From an uncultured Pseudomonadota bacterium (GTDB lineage Bacteria > Myxococcota_A > UBA796 > UBA9615): 40,532 nt of DNA. The notes beneath the pieces were generated by a model. It saw only the letters and a program-made list of their open reading frames with translations. It was not told the origin of the DNA and searched no databases. The position numbers and the translations under genes are program-made. The stretch lies in NCBI GenBank assembly GCA_937891735.1, contig CALAGR010000370.1, positions 1-40,532 on the forward strand, given 5' to 3'. Numbering within the stretch: position 1 is the first letter of the stretch; every line of letters begins with the position of its first letter. This document shows positions 14,084 through 26,284 of this stretch, one piece after another.

Positions 14084-15496
14084 TCAGGGCGCCTGTGCGC
14101 CGTCGACCACGTGACCCACGAGGTCGTAGCCCGCGACGTCGGTGATCTCGACCCGCGCGATGTCCCCGAACACCGCCGACCCCGTGTCATTGATGATGAC
14201 CCGTCCGTCGATCTCCGGCGCCTGCTGCGGCGTGCGGCCGACCCACAGCAGCTCCGTCTCGGGGTGCAGCCCCTCGATCAGCACATCGACCTGACGCCCG
14301 ATCCAGTCGGTGTTCTTCTCCAGGTGGATGTCCTGCTGCAGCAGCATCAGGCGCTCGCGACGCTCCACCCGCACCTCCTCAGGCACCTGGCCCGGCAGGT
14401 CGGCGGCGGGCGTCTCGGCCTGGGGGCTGAAGGTGAAGACCCCGACGTTTTCGAACTGCTGCTCCACGACGAACTCGCTCAGCTCCTCGAACTGCTCCTC
14501 CGTCTCCCCCGGGAAGCCCACGATGAACCCGGTGCGCACCGCCAGATCCGGGATCCGGGTGCGCAGGGTGTCGAGCAGCTTGCGGGTCCGGGCGCCGCTG
14601 ACGCCACGCCGCATCGCGGTCAGGATCGGATCGGAGATGTGCTGCAGGGGCATGTCCACGTAGGGCACGACCTTGTCCAGGCGCACGAACGCGTCGATCA
14701 GCGGGTCCTTGAACTTCGCCGGATACGAGTAGAGCAGCCGGATCCACGAGATCCCGTCCACGTCGTTCAGCGCCGTCAGCAGCTCGGGCAGCCGCTCGGG
14801 CCGGCCCAGATCACGCCCCCAGGAGTTGCTGTCCTGCCCGACGAGGTTGAGCTCCTTGACCCCGGTGGCCGCGAGCGCCCGCGCCTCATCGACGATCACC
14901 TCCAAGGAGCGGCTCATCAGGTCCCCGCGCAGCCGCGGGATGATGCAGAAGGTGCAGCGCTGGGGGCAGCCTTCGAGGATCTTCAGATACGCCGACCAGG
15001 GCGTCAGGGTGTTCACGCGGGGCTCCGCGCCCTGCACGTACACCGGCAGTCCCACCACGTCGGCGGCCTGTCGGTCCTTGGCGACGACTTCCAGGATGCG
15101 GTGGTAGTCGCCCGTGCCTACGAACGCGTCCACCTCGGGGAGCTCGGCGCGCAGCGCCTCGTGGTGCCGCTGCGCCATGCACCCGCTGACGACCAGGCGC
15201 CTTGCCTTGCCGTCCCGCTTCAGCTCCGCCATCTCCAGCACCGTGTCCACCGACTCGGTCGTGGCCGCGTCGATGAAGGTGCAGCTGTTCACGATGATGA
15301 TGTCGGCGTCCCGCGCGTCGTCGGCGATCTGGTACCCCGCCTGACCCAACCGGCCGAGCATCACCTCGGAGTCGGTCCGGTTCTTGGGGCACCCCAGGCT
15401 CACGAAGTGAACGGACTGGCCGTCACCGCGCAGACCCGCGGGCAGCTCGGGCAGGGGGGCGGAGGTGGGCTGAATGATGGGGAGGCGTCCGGCCAT
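14084..15496 (-). CDS. rimO: Ribosomal protein S12 methylthiotransferase RimO
   Basis: A 470-aa enzyme of the MiaB/RimO family that adds a methylthio group to an Asp of ribosomal protein S12. The N-terminal cluster ligands are in SLGCPKNRTDSE (Cys36), VNSCTF and VSGCMAQRH. The radical SAM motif is CPQRCTFC followed by IIPRLRGDLMSR. Also seen are the VGQDSNSWGRDL strand and a C-terminal TRAM domain (IGRQVDVLIEG to the end). The N-terminus extends about 28 residues before the conserved start. The ATG at 15496 was chosen over an in-frame TTG at 15526. A weak TTGACG/CACAGT pair (15505-15533) could serve as promoter. Housekeeping function, unrelated to the Hxs radical SAM cluster. Confidence 0.96.
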   Translation of the reverse strand: MAGRLPIIQPTSAPLPELPAGLRGDGQSVHFVSLGCPKNRTDSEVMLGRLGQAGYQIADDARDADIIIVNSCTFIDAATTESVDTVLEMAELKRDGKARRLVVSGCMAQRHHEALRAELPEVDAFVGTGDYHRILEVVAKDRQAADVVGLPVYVQGAEPRVNTLTPWSAYLKILEGCPQRCTFCIIPRLRGDLMSRSLEVIVDEARALAATGVKELNLVGQDSNSWGRDLGRPERLPELLTALNDVDGISWIRLLYSYPAKFKDPLIDAFVRLDKVVPYVDMPLQHISDPILTAMRRGVSGARTRKLLDTLRTRIPDLAVRTGFIVGFPGETEEQFEELSEFVVEQQFENVGVFTFSPQAETPAADLPGQVPEEVRVERRERLMLLQQDIHLEKNTDWIGRQVDVLIEGLHPETELLWVGRTPQQAPEIDGRVIINDTGSAVFGDIARVEITDVAGYDLVGHVVDGAQAP

Positions 15497-15569
15497 AGCG
15501 CGCGACTGTGGTCGACGTCCGCACAACCGTCAAGGAAAGCCGTCGCCGCGCGGTTCCTGCGCCGAGAGG

Positions 15570-16225
15570 TCAGTCTCCGTTTATCACCCGGAAGCCATCC
15601 CTGGGGACCCAGGTGAAGTCCACATCGGGCACGTCCGCCAGCTCGGTCATCTGGGACAGGACCGTGTCCGTGCGGTCTCCGAACGGCGTGAGCATGGAGA
15701 TCCCGACCACCCGGTGCGTGGTCCGGTGCACGTAGACCCGCAGCGAGTCGATGCTGCCGTCGGACTGCAGGGGGGTGAGCTTGAGGGCCAGCGCATCCGC
15801 CACCGGGGCGGGCGTCTCGGCGACGACCTCCACCCTGAAGTCCTTGCGGATGTCGGCGGTGCCCGTCAGAAACCCGTAGAACTGCTGGAGCATGCCGTCC
15901 ACCGTGCGGAACACCGTGCAGGTGCGGTCCCCCTCGTCGACCATCCACAGCGTGACGCCGTCGCTGAGGTATTGCTGCTTGCGGGGGGTCAGAAACTCCC
16001 AGCGCATGCGCCCCGGCGACTCGAGGGTGATGGTGCCGCTCTGCTTGAGGGGCTCCATGAAGGACATGCCGGTGCTGGTCTGCTCGAAGTTCGCGCGCAG
16101 GGCCTTGAGATCCTTGTACGCAGCGTGCATGCGGTCCAGGACCGCGTCCGGGGTCGGGTCCGCATCCGCGGCGAAGCACGGAGCAGCGACCGCGCACCCA
16201 AGCGCCACAGCGACGAGGAGAGCCC

Positions 16226-16229
<4 letters not shown>
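15570..16229 (-). CDS. lolA: Outer-membrane lipoprotein carrier LolA
   Basis: A 219-aa protein with a signal peptide ending near AAPCFAAD (residue 21). It is followed by LKALRANFEQTSTGMS, the SPGRMRWEF strand and VDEGDRTCTVF, which together give the LolA pattern. It shuttles lipoproteins through the periplasm from LolCDE to the outer membrane. Length and strand order fit the family. The start is TTG at 16229, overlapping the ftsK stop as TTGA, so it is translationally coupled to ftsK; the ftsK-lolA gene order is common in proteobacteria. An in-frame ATG further down would remove the signal peptide, so TTG is preferred. Confidence 0.92.
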
Positions 16230-19294
<3,065 letters not shown>

Positions 19295-19346
19295 GAGCTG
19301 CCCGGGAAAAGGTTGCGTCGTATGCGTCGCAACTTACCATGCACCC

Positions 19347-21026
19347 TCAGCACAGCAGGCGGACAGTGCACATCGGCCGGGTGCCGGTCCGCGCACGGAC
19401 CGCGGAGCGAGCCATCAGGCGGACCTGTTCCCGGCGTGCCTCCAGATCCGGCTGTGGCCTGTGGGCCGCCGCCTCGACCGCGATGACCTCCTCCAGCTCC
19501 CGCTCGAACTCCAGTCGTCGCTCCTCGGGGACGACGCCGATCGTGATGACGGCGATGCGATCCGCCGGCTCCTGCCGCGTCCAGCGGATCAGGACGGTCA
19601 TCGCGCCGGCGGTCCCAGCGCGGCGGCGGCTGGCCAGGGCCGGGTCCGTGGGGCGGAAGCGGAGTCCGCCCTCGGCGTGCATCGTCGGTTCGGCCGTCCC
19701 CGCCGGCCCCAGCGTCCATGCAGCCTCCAGGTCCTCGCGCACGAGGCGCTGCCCGGTGCGCACCGAGAGCACCCGGTCCGCCGACAGCAGCTGCTCCAGG
19801 GCCTCGCGATGGGCCTGCAGGTGCCAGGGCTCCCCGTGGATGGGCACCACACAGCGCGGCTTGACCCAGCCGAGCCAACGGGCCACCTCCTCCTGTCTGC
19901 CGTGCCCCGAGGTGTGCAGCGGCTCCGAGGCGCCCCAGGGCGGGACCACGCGCACCCCCCGGTCCACCAGCCGATTGACCACGAGGCCCACGCCCCGCTC
20001 GTTGCCGGGAATGACCCGCGCGCTCCAGAAGACCGCGTCGCCCGGACCGAGGCTGACGCTGGACTCTTCGCCCCGCGCCATGCGCGCCAGCGGCGCCATC
20101 CATTCCCCCTGGGTGCCCGTCACGACCACGAGCACCTTGCACCGAGGCGTACTCGACAGCCGGCCCGGGGCCAGCAGCTCGCCGGCGCGCAGTGGCAGCA
20201 CGCCATGACGCTCCCCGAGCTCCACGGTCTCCACCAGGGACCGTCCAAGGACGCAGACCTGCCGACCCGTCGCCCGGGCCGCCAGCACACACGCCCACAG
20301 CCGCTCCAGGTGGGAGCTGAAGAGGGTCACGACGGCGAGGCCCTGCACGCCCCCCACCGCCACCCGCAGCCGCTCCGCGAGGACGCGCTCGGGCACGGTG
20401 CTCCCCGGGCTGCCGCCGCCTGTGGAGTCCACGAGGGCGAGGTCGACGCCCTGACGCCCTAGGGCGCGCAGGCCCTCCACGTCGGTCGGCGGGCCCAGCA
20501 GCGGTTCGTCCTGCACCCGGAAGTCGCCTGAATGCACGATGCAACCGGCATCCCCCCGCACCGCGACCGAACAGGCCTCGGGCAGGGAATGGGTCACGGC
20601 AAACCACTGCACCGTCGACGACCCGATGGAGATGGACTGGCCCGGCTCGACCCTTCGCAGGTCCGGGGAACGGGTGCGGCGGTCGTCTCGGCGTCGGAGC
20701 GCGCGCTCCACCAGGGCCAGGGCCCAGGAGGTGCCGTAGACCGGGAGGTCGGGGATCTCGGCCAGCAGGTCCGGCACTGCGCCGATGTGATCGAGGTGCC
20801 CGTGAGTGAGCACCAGCCCGCGCAGCGAACCGTCCGCCCGACGCCGCAAGGCCGGATCGAAGGAGGGCGTGATCCGATCGATCCCCGGATCTCCCGGAGA
20901 CGGCATGAGCATGCCGCAGTCGATCAGAAAGCTGTCCCGCCCCACATCCAGCACGAGATGGTGATGGCCCATCTCGCCCACTCCGCCAACGGGTCGAACC
21001 GCCAGCTGCCGCGAGCGGTCCGTCAA
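19347..21026 (-). CDS. rnj: Ribonuclease J
   Basis: A 559-aa metallo-beta-lactamase/beta-CASP nuclease for mRNA and rRNA processing. VRPVGGVGEMGHHHLV near residue 10 is the typical RNase J opening. LTHGHLDHIGAVPDLL near 74 carries the two-zinc HxHxDH site. VTHSLPEACSV and HSGDFR give further ligands, TGTQGEWMAPLARMA near 310 is the beta-CASP region, and HTSGHGRQEEV with PIHGEPWHL near 390 completes the site. The C-terminal 100 residues form the usual extra domain. The start is TTG at 21026, which overlaps the preceding stop (TTGA) and is the only position that keeps the conserved N-terminus. It lies in one line with the sugar genes upstream and ftsK downstream. Confidence 0.93.
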   Translation of the reverse strand: MTDRSRQLAVRPVGGVGEMGHHHLVLDVGRDSFLIDCGMLMPSPGDPGIDRITPSFDPALRRRADGSLRGLVLTHGHLDHIGAVPDLLAEIPDLPVYGTSWALALVERALRRRDDRRTRSPDLRRVEPGQSISIGSSTVQWFAVTHSLPEACSVAVRGDAGCIVHSGDFRVQDEPLLGPPTDVEGLRALGRQGVDLALVDSTGGGSPGSTVPERVLAERLRVAVGGVQGLAVVTLFSSHLERLWACVLAARATGRQVCVLGRSLVETVELGERHGVLPLRAGELLAPGRLSSTPRCKVLVVVTGTQGEWMAPLARMARGEESSVSLGPGDAVFWSARVIPGNERGVGLVVNRLVDRGVRVVPPWGASEPLHTSGHGRQEEVARWLGWVKPRCVVPIHGEPWHLQAHREALEQLLSADRVLSVRTGQRLVREDLEAAWTLGPAGTAEPTMHAEGGLRFRPTDPALASRRRAGTAGAMTVLIRWTRQEPADRIAVITIGVVPEERRLEFERELEEVIAVEAAAHRPQPDLEARREQVRLMARSAVRARTGTRPMCTVRLLC

Positions 21027-22051
21027 TCGCGCGGGAGCTGGATGGGAGCTCCGTCCTGGGCCATGGAGCGCTGCCCTGCCTCCAGGATCCGGACGACGTC
21101 GAGGCCCTGCTGTCCGGGGGTATCCGGGGTCTTGCCCGAGACGACACAGTCGACGAAGTGCTGGCACTCGAGCAGCAGCGGCTCAGTGCCACGGATCGCC
21201 GGGATCCAGATGTCGCCCTGCCTCAACGTGATCAGGTCGGCGTAGGAGTCGTAGTCCACGGTGCGGTCGGCGCCCTTGTCGTAGACCCGGACCTTCTCGG
21301 CCGGCAGCGTGTCGTCGAAGGTCACCATGCGGCGAGAGCCGACGAGCATCATCCGGCGGGCCTTGTGCGGGTCGAGCCACGAGGTGTGGATCTCTGCCAT
21401 GCGCCCGTCCGCAAACATGAGGTTCGCGAAGACCACGTCCTCGTTTCCGGGCCGCAGGTACGCCGCGCCCCGGGCCGAGATGTGGGTCGGCGTGTCCCCG
21501 AACAGGTACAGCACCATGGAGATGTCGTGCGGCGCCAGAGACCACCAGGCGCTCTCGTCCTTGCGCACGACGCCGAGGTTCACGCGCTGCAGGTGCAGGT
21601 AGTAGGCCTCGCCCAGCTCCCCGGCATCCAACTGGCCCTTGATCCACCGGACCGCGGGGTGGTGGATCATCAAGTGGCCGACCATCAGGACCAGCCCCCG
21701 AGCGCGAGCCACCTCCACCAGTTCCTCGGAGTGCTCGGGGTTCAGGGTCAGGGGCTTCTCGACGAAGACGTGCTTGTCCTGCGACAGCGCCGCGAGCGCC
21801 ACCTCATGATGAGAGGCGGCGTCGGTGCACACGGCCACCGCGCCGATCCGCGGATCCGTCAGCGCGTCCGCCACGTCGGTGCACATCCGGGCTCCGGGGG
21901 CGATCGACTGGGCCCGGGTCCGGTTCGCTTCAGACAGATCCGCCACCGCGAGCAGCTCGGCGCCCGTGACGCGTCCGAAGTTCCGAACGATGTTCTTGCC
22001 CCAGTAGCCCGCGCCAACGACCGCGAGTCCCAACGTGCCGGTGTCTGTCAT
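21023..22051 (-). CDS. Gfo/Idh/MocA oxidoreductase, WbpB-like
   Basis: A 342-aa NAD-dependent sugar dehydrogenase. GAGYWGKNIVRNF at residues 13-25 is the Rossmann nucleotide-binding loop, FVEKPLTLN near 98 has the catalytic EKP lysine, and WSLAPHDISMVLYL near 175 supplies the active-site histidine. Family members such as WbpB oxidise UDP-N-acetyl-glucosaminuronate at C3 on the way to 3-amino sugars of O-antigens. The neighbouring acetyltransferase of WbpD type supports this; the aminotransferase (WbpE) is not in the window. It starts 3 nt after the stop of that gene. Exact substrate is inference. Confidence 0.88.
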   Translation of the reverse strand: MTDTGTLGLAVVGAGYWGKNIVRNFGRVTGAELLAVADLSEANRTRAQSIAPGARMCTDVADALTDPRIGAVAVCTDAASHHEVALAALSQDKHVFVEKPLTLNPEHSEELVEVARARGLVLMVGHLMIHHPAVRWIKGQLDAGELGEAYYLHLQRVNLGVVRKDESAWWSLAPHDISMVLYLFGDTPTHISARGAAYLRPGNEDVVFANLMFADGRMAEIHTSWLDPHKARRMMLVGSRRMVTFDDTLPAEKVRVYDKGADRTVDYDSYADLITLRQGDIWIPAIRGTEPLLLECQHFVDCVVSGKTPDTPGQQGLDVVRILEAGQRSMAQDGAPIQLPRD

Positions 22052-22054
22052 CGC

Positions 22055-22633
22055 TCAGGTTCCCTCGACGACCAACTCCAGCTGTTCGCCGCGCAGAACG
22101 TACCGGTCCGAGCACGACCCGCACATGGGGCTCGCGGAGGTGTCCAGGCGGACCCCGCAACGGCACACCCATCCGATCTGCCGGGCCGGCACACCGACGA
22201 CGAGCGCATGGCGCGGGACATCGTGCGTCACGACCGCCCCCGCGCCGACCATGCAGTAGTCGCCCAGGCTGTTTCCGCACACGATGGTGGAGTTCGCCCC
22301 GACCGTCGCGCCGCGGCCCACAACCGTCTCCTTGAACTCCGCCTTGCGCTCGACGTGGGAGCGAGGATTGATCACGTTCGTGAACACGCAGCTCGGCCCG
22401 AGGAACGCGTCGTCCAGGACCCGCACGCCCTTGTAGACCGACACGTTGTTTTGGATCTTGACCCGGTCGCCGATGTGCACATCGCGGTCGATGTTCACGT
22501 TCTGACCGAGGATGCAGCCGGCCCCGAGTGTCGAGCCGCCCTGCACATGACAGAAGAACCAGATCTTGGTCCCCGCACCGACGACGGCACCGTCATCGAC
22601 GTACGACGACTCGTGAACGAACCAATCGCTCAT
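22055..22633 (-). CDS. Hexapeptide N-acetyltransferase, WbpD/WlbB-like
   Basis: A 192-aa left-handed beta-helix enzyme. Hexapeptide repeats run from about residue 10 to 130 (for example AVVGAGTKIW, GCILGQNVNI, VGANSTIVCG). FTNVINPRSHVERK near 82 matches the acetyl-acceptor loop of WbpD/WlbB enzymes, which N-acetylate the 3-amino group of UDP-2-acetamido-3-amino-glucuronate. The end, CRCGVRLDTSASPMCGSC, is a four-Cys zinc-ribbon-like tail that is also found in this family. A good GAGGAG site precedes the ATG. It is coupled to the WbpB-like gene and probably contributes to a lipopolysaccharide or capsule sugar. Confidence 0.9.
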   Translation of the reverse strand: MSDWFVHESSYVDDGAVVGAGTKIWFFCHVQGGSTLGAGCILGQNVNIDRDVHIGDRVKIQNNVSVYKGVRVLDDAFLGPSCVFTNVINPRSHVERKAEFKETVVGRGATVGANSTIVCGNSLGDYCMVGAGAVVTHDVPRHALVVGVPARQIGWVCRCGVRLDTSASPMCGSCSDRYVLRGEQLELVVEGT

Positions 22634-22692
22634 GGGAAGTCTCCTCAATGTGTCCAAAGGGGCGGAGGGCCGCCCGGCGCCCGCGGAACCGA

Positions 22693-24027
22693 CTACTTGA
22701 AGCCGATGGTCACGCCGAACTTCACGAGGTTGTCGATGTACTCGCCTTCGTTCGTGGAGCTCGGGTTCACGGACGAGAACCGGTAGCTCACGCCAGCGTG
22801 GAACCACTCCGCGATCAGCACTTCCAGCCCCAGGCCCGCGGTCCACTGGTGCTCCGTGCGCGTCACGTGGCCGACCAGGTTGCGCAAGGTCCACGAGAAG
22901 TCGAAGGACGCGGTCAGGCGCTGGAAGAACAGCCCCTGGTACTTGAAGTACGCCTGCGTGTCCTCGACGCGGTTGGCGTAGTACGAGAACCGGAAGTCCC
23001 GGTTGAACCCGACCGCCAGACGCTGCGTGAGCACGGGCCGGATCGCGAACTCCACCTTGCCGAGCAAGCCGGACGGGCCCGTCAGCTTCGGGGTCGTCGA
23101 ACCTTGTCCGAAGTACGCGTTTCCGTACCCGATCAGGGCCAGGAAGCTGAGCTTCCGGGTGATGTCGCCCTTCAGCCCCAGGTAGACCCGCCAGAACGTG
23201 GAGTTCTCCTGCAAATCCGAGAAGTTCGCCCCGGTGGGATTGGGATCGGCAGGGCCCCAGATGGTGCGGCCGATCTCTCCGCTGAAGAGCAGGTGACTTC
23301 GGGGGAAGAACCGCCAGTCGAGGCTCAGGCCACCGGCCAGCTCGTGCTGATTGCCCAGCACGGTCGGATTCGGACTGATGAGCACCGGCGAGAAGTACGA
23401 CCGGTTCCAGGTCCAGCGACCGTCCACCCCGATGCTGAACGCACGGGTCGGGCGGAACCGGAGCTTGAGGGGCACGCTCACGCCCATCGTCTGCTCGGTG
23501 CCGTCGCCGAACCCGCGCGGAGACGGGTTGTTGAAGAACTCCGGCGCGACGTTGAGCCCCACCTTCGACCGGCGACCGATGTCGAACACCGTGCTCAGGC
23601 CGAAGTGGGTGACCCGGCGGAACACATTGTGGTTCCGACCCGCGAGGTTGAAGTAGGTGAAGAACCGGTAGTACGCGTCGAGCGACCAACGGAAGTCGGC
23701 GCCCGGAAACACCAAGCCCAGGTACGGGGTGACCTCGAGCCCGAAGTCCGCCTCGGGCGAGACGGCGTCCCGGTAGACGTTCGAGTCGAACACGCCGTTG
23801 ATGTCGATGCCCGGCCGCACGACCAGCGGTCCCAATGGGATCCCGCCGGTATCTGCGTTCGACGGGCTTCGTGCGTACGCATGACCCGACGCCCCAGACG
23901 CGCCAAGGGCGCGGGAGGGGGCCGTCAAGGTCAGCACTCCGAGGACCAACCCCAGGGTGCATGCGTGCCGCAGCACGGGCGAAAGGTGCGTCACTGCTAC
24001 CGGACTCCGCTTCAGCCAGCTACTCAT
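22693..24027 (-). CDS. Outer-membrane beta-barrel protein
   Basis: A 444-aa protein with an N-terminal signal peptide (hydrophobic run at residues 22-38, likely cleavage near ALGAS). After about residue 70 there are alternating amphipathic strands with many aromatic girdle residues, for example RWSLDAYYRFFTYF, WRVYLGLKGDI and FRFSYYANRV. It ends with Phe-Lys after a strand (VKFGVTIGFK), close to the usual C-terminal aromatic signal for Bam-dependent insertion. Similar barrels accompany exopolysaccharide genes in myxobacteria. It lies upstream of two sugar-nucleotide genes, so a part in polysaccharide export is plausible; a porin-like role cannot be excluded. Confidence 0.85.
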   Translation of the reverse strand: MSSWLKRSPVAVTHLSPVLRHACTLGLVLGVLTLTAPSRALGASGASGHAYARSPSNADTGGIPLGPLVVRPGIDINGVFDSNVYRDAVSPEADFGLEVTPYLGLVFPGADFRWSLDAYYRFFTYFNLAGRNHNVFRRVTHFGLSTVFDIGRRSKVGLNVAPEFFNNPSPRGFGDGTEQTMGVSVPLKLRFRPTRAFSIGVDGRWTWNRSYFSPVLISPNPTVLGNQHELAGGLSLDWRFFPRSHLLFSGEIGRTIWGPADPNPTGANFSDLQENSTFWRVYLGLKGDITRKLSFLALIGYGNAYFGQGSTTPKLTGPSGLLGKVEFAIRPVLTQRLAVGFNRDFRFSYYANRVEDTQAYFKYQGLFFQRLTASFDFSWTLRNLVGHVTRTEHQWTAGLGLEVLIAEWFHAGVSYRFSSVNPSSTNEGEYIDNLVKFGVTIGFK

Positions 24028-24079
24028 CGAGACAGTTGTCGGAACGCCCCGTGGCCTTGGGGTCCCCGCCCGGGCACGG

Positions 24080-24108
24080 GTTATTCACCATTCCACCTGG
24101 AAACGCAA
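24080..24108 (-). promoter_or_regulatory. Possible promoter of the beta-barrel gene
   Basis: On the minus strand TTGCGT is separated by 17 nt from AATAAC, about 53 nt upstream of the ATG at 24027. The match to sigma-70 consensus is moderate; the spacing is ideal. No clear Shine-Dalgarno sequence precedes the ATG. Confidence 0.3.
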
Positions 24109-24121
24109 GCCCTCGGGCCAT

Positions 24122-24691
24122 TCACTGGTGGGGTGAGGCCTCTTCGGTGCGGGTCGTCCCGCTCGGGCTGGAGCCAAAGCCATCATCGCCCGACTCGCCC
24201 TCTCCATCAACGGTCACGACGACACGGGTGCCATCGACTCCACCGGAACCGGTGGAGCCTGCGCAGGCCTCCGCTTCCGCAATGATCACTTGACCCTGCT
24301 CCTGGGAGATCGCCACCTTCCGGAAGTGGTGCTCCTCGAGGTCGGCGTTCTCGCGGGCCACGGCCTCACGGAGCCCCAGCTTCGCGTCCTGGACGACCTT
24401 GAGCAATCCACGCAGCTGTCCGAGCTTCTCGTTCAGACAGTTCAGACGGAGGATGTCCTTGCTCTTCTGGGCGTCCTCGATCTGGCCCAGGATCCGTTCC
24501 ACGCCGCTCTCGAGAGTCGACTCGGTGTTGATGGCCTGATCGAGCTTCTGCTTCGAACTCAGGCCAGCACCCACGACGGCGGGGATCTCGACATCCTGCG
24601 CGAAGGCCGCAGGCGACCCGACGATCCCAACGGCAACGACCAAGATGCCAAAGGCGCGAGCAAGTCGCGTTCGGCCGATGAAGGGTCGCAT
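24122..24691 (-). CDS. Small secreted helical protein of unknown function
   Basis: A 189-aa protein from ATG 24691, chosen over an upstream in-frame GTG because GAGGAG lies 8 nt before it. The signal peptide runs to about AAFAQD (residue 32). The mature protein is mainly helical (residues 45-125: LDQAINTESTLESGVERIL, SKDILRLNCLNEKLGQLRG, AVARENADLEEHH), with two isolated cysteines (one in RLNCLNEK, one in AEACAGST). It ends in a Gly/Ser/Thr-rich tail. Not recognised; the helical pattern resembles periplasmic proteins that bind along envelope complexes. It has its own promoter and lies downstream of the Agl/Glt-like operon. Confidence 0.8.
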   Translation of the reverse strand: MRPFIGRTRLARAFGILVVAVGIVGSPAAFAQDVEIPAVVGAGLSSKQKLDQAINTESTLESGVERILGQIEDAQKSKDILRLNCLNEKLGQLRGLLKVVQDAKLGLREAVARENADLEEHHFRKVAISQEQGQVIIAEAEACAGSTGSGGVDGTRVVVTVDGEGESGDDGFGSSPSGTTRTEEASPHQ

Positions 24692-24725
24692 TTCGGGCAC
24701 TCCTCGTACGTCGGGGACAGGGGTC

Positions 24726-24755
24726 AGTATGGGTCCGCCGGCGAGACCTTGTCAA
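24726..24755 (-). promoter_or_regulatory. Sigma-70-like promoter of the small secreted protein gene
   Basis: On the minus strand TTGACA (24750-24755) and CATACT (24726-24731) are separated by 18 nt, about 35 nt upstream of the ATG at 24691. Confidence 0.5.
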
Positions 24756-24829
24756 TCCAGCCTGAGCGCCCGTCCGTCAGACGGCGCGGGGCAGGATTCT
24801 ATTCAACGTCGGGACCAGATTGTTCTTCA

Positions 24830-24864
24830 GCGCGCTGCTTCAGCGCGCAGGAGCTGCGCAGCTC
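24830..24864 (-). terminator. Two stem-loops at the end of the Agl/Glt-like operon
   Basis: A perfect 14-nt palindrome (GAGCTGCGCAGCTC, 24851-24864) overlaps the last gene's stop. It is followed by an 8-bp GC-rich stem with a 3-nt loop (24830-24848). No run of T follows, so this may be a weak or factor-assisted terminator or an mRNA-stabilising 3' structure rather than a classic intrinsic terminator. Confidence 0.4.
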
Positions 24865-26284
24865 ACTGGGACGAGAACACCCAGTTGTAGCCATCGACCT
24901 CGATGTCGTCCTCGGGCGCCGGGAAGGTGATCCGCTTGATCACCTTCACCATGCAGGCCGCGAGCGAGGCGTTGTTGGTGGAGTTCGTCGTGATCTCCAC
25001 GCTCTGCGCGGCGCCGCTGGTGTCGATCAGCCAGTAGGCGGTCACCTTGCCAGCGATGTCCGGGTTGAGCTTGAGCTCCTTCTCGTAACAGGCCCGGATC
25101 TGCGCGTTGTAGCGCTTCATGGTCGAGCGCACCGAAGAAGCATCCTCGGAGGAGCCGATGTCCACCGTGCCCGTCTCGAGCACCGCCTTGGGAGCCCGAG
25201 TCTCCTTCTTCACTTCGCCGCCCTTGCCGCCGCCGGCGCCACCGAGGTCGCCGATGCCCGCCGCGCCGTCGCCACCCGTGCCGCCACGCAGACCTGCCTG
25301 GTCCACGTCGCGCCGGCCGATCACGACACCGCTGGACTTGGCCAGTGCGTCGCCGACGTCCGCGGCGAGGCCGCTCGTGTCGGAGAGGAGGTCAGCGACT
25401 GCGCCCTCGCGGGAGGACTCACCGGCGGTGCCGATGAGGGCCAGCAGACCCTTGCTCGACGCTTCCTCTTCGAGTCGTGCCCGCTTCTCCTCGGGGCTCT
25501 CTGCAGGCTCCTCGGCCGCGGCGCCTGCCGGCTCGTCCGGTGCGGCCTCGGTCTCCGGCTTCTCGACGGGATCCGCGACCTTGTCGACGACCTGGTCCGA
25601 CTCCCCCTCAGTGGTCTGCTCGACCGGGGCCGGCTCGTTCTCCGGCGGAAGGATCATCCTGATGAAGCGATCCGGGAAGTCCTCGAGCCGCACCTTCTTG
25701 GGAGGCGGCTGGCTCTCGATCCAGATCACGACGGCCGTATGAAGCAGCGCCGAAAACAGCACGATGGCCAGGAACAGCCAGTCCACGTCCTCCCAGCGCC
25801 AGGCCCGGAAGTCCGCCGAGCGGGAACGGGCCGGCTGGGGCGGCGGGGTCACGAACTGGAAGAGGAAGGTGTATTCCCCGACGTAGATCTTGCCGCGGTT
25901 CTTGTGGCTGAGGTTCAGCTGGAAGAAGGTGCCCTTCTTCTTGGCTGTACCCTTCTGGGCCAGCGAAGCCAGCGTCACGACCTTGTCGTCAATGGCGACC
26001 TTGCCGTGCATCTCGCCGGTGAACTGCAGCACGTAGCCGGAGCCCCGCGCGGCGAACAGCTCAAACTTGCGGCTCGGGAGCTTCGCTCCCGACACGACGA
26101 CGGTCGAGCGCTGATGATCGCCAGCCGTCACCGAGGTGCCGGCAGGGATCAAACGCTCTTCGACGATCCGTCCGGAGTGGATGATCCCCAGACGAAGGAT
26201 TTTTGCTTCCGGCGCACGACTGGGCGCCGCGGCCTTACGAGGCGCGGGCTGTCGTCGCTGGTTCTCCGCTGCCTGCGCGCCCAT
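24863..26284 (-). CDS. GltG/AgmX-like protein: FHA-like N-terminus, membrane segment, AgmX/PglI C-terminal domain
   Basis: A 473-aa envelope protein. Residues 30-150 are beta-rich and FHA-like, predicted cytoplasmic (IIHSGRIVEERLI through GEYTFLFQFV). One membrane segment follows at about 168-190 (LFLAIVLFSALLHTAVVIWI). Then come a Pro/Glu-rich periplasmic spacer, a Gly-rich stretch near 340, and a TonB-like AgmX/PglI domain from about 385: MKRYNAQIRACYEKEL, a glycine-containing strand, and a second cysteine in LAACMVKVI. The paired cysteines in this domain are typical. In Myxococcus such proteins (GltG, AgmX/GltJ) transmit force from the AglRQS proton channel across the envelope. It is last in the operon, with a GAGAGGA site. 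Gliding versus another envelope role is undecided. Confidence 0.82.
   Translation of the reverse strand: MGAQAAENQRRQPAPRKAAAPSRAPEAKILRLGIIHSGRIVEERLIPAGTSVTAGDHQRSTVVVSGAKLPSRKFELFAARGSGYVLQFTGEMHGKVAIDDKVVTLASLAQKGTAKKKGTFFQLNLSHKNRGKIYVGEYTFLFQFVTPPPQPARSRSADFRAWRWEDVDWLFLAIVLFSALLHTAVVIWIESQPPPKKVRLEDFPDRFIRMILPPENEPAPVEQTTEGESDQVVDKVADPVEKPETEAAPDEPAGAAAEEPAESPEEKRARLEEEASSKGLLALIGTAGESSREGAVADLLSDTSGLAADVGDALAKSSGVVIGRRDVDQAGLRGGTGGDGAAGIGDLGGAGGGKGGEVKKETRAPKAVLETGTVDIGSSEDASSVRSTMKRYNAQIRACYEKELKLNPDIAGKVTAYWLIDTSGAAQSVEITTNSTNNASLAACMVKVIKRITFPAPEDDIEVDGYNWVFSSQ

Noticed and set aside
14072..14088. Short hairpin between the convergent PilZ and rimO genes as a bidirectional terminator
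   Set aside because: The stem is 5 bp and no T-rich tail follows on either strand.
14084..15496. RimO as part of the radical SAM peptide cluster
   Set aside because: It is a complete housekeeping RimO with TRAM domain, separated by a PilZ gene and in a different transcription unit.
15497..15533. TTGACG/CACAGT as a rimO promoter feature
   Set aside because: The -10 match is poor; mentioned with the gene but not listed as a separate site.
19313..19334. GTTGCG...CGCAAC inverted repeat between RNase J and ftsK as an operator or terminator
   Set aside because: Only 6-bp arms with a 10-nt spacer and no T run; too weak to support a call.
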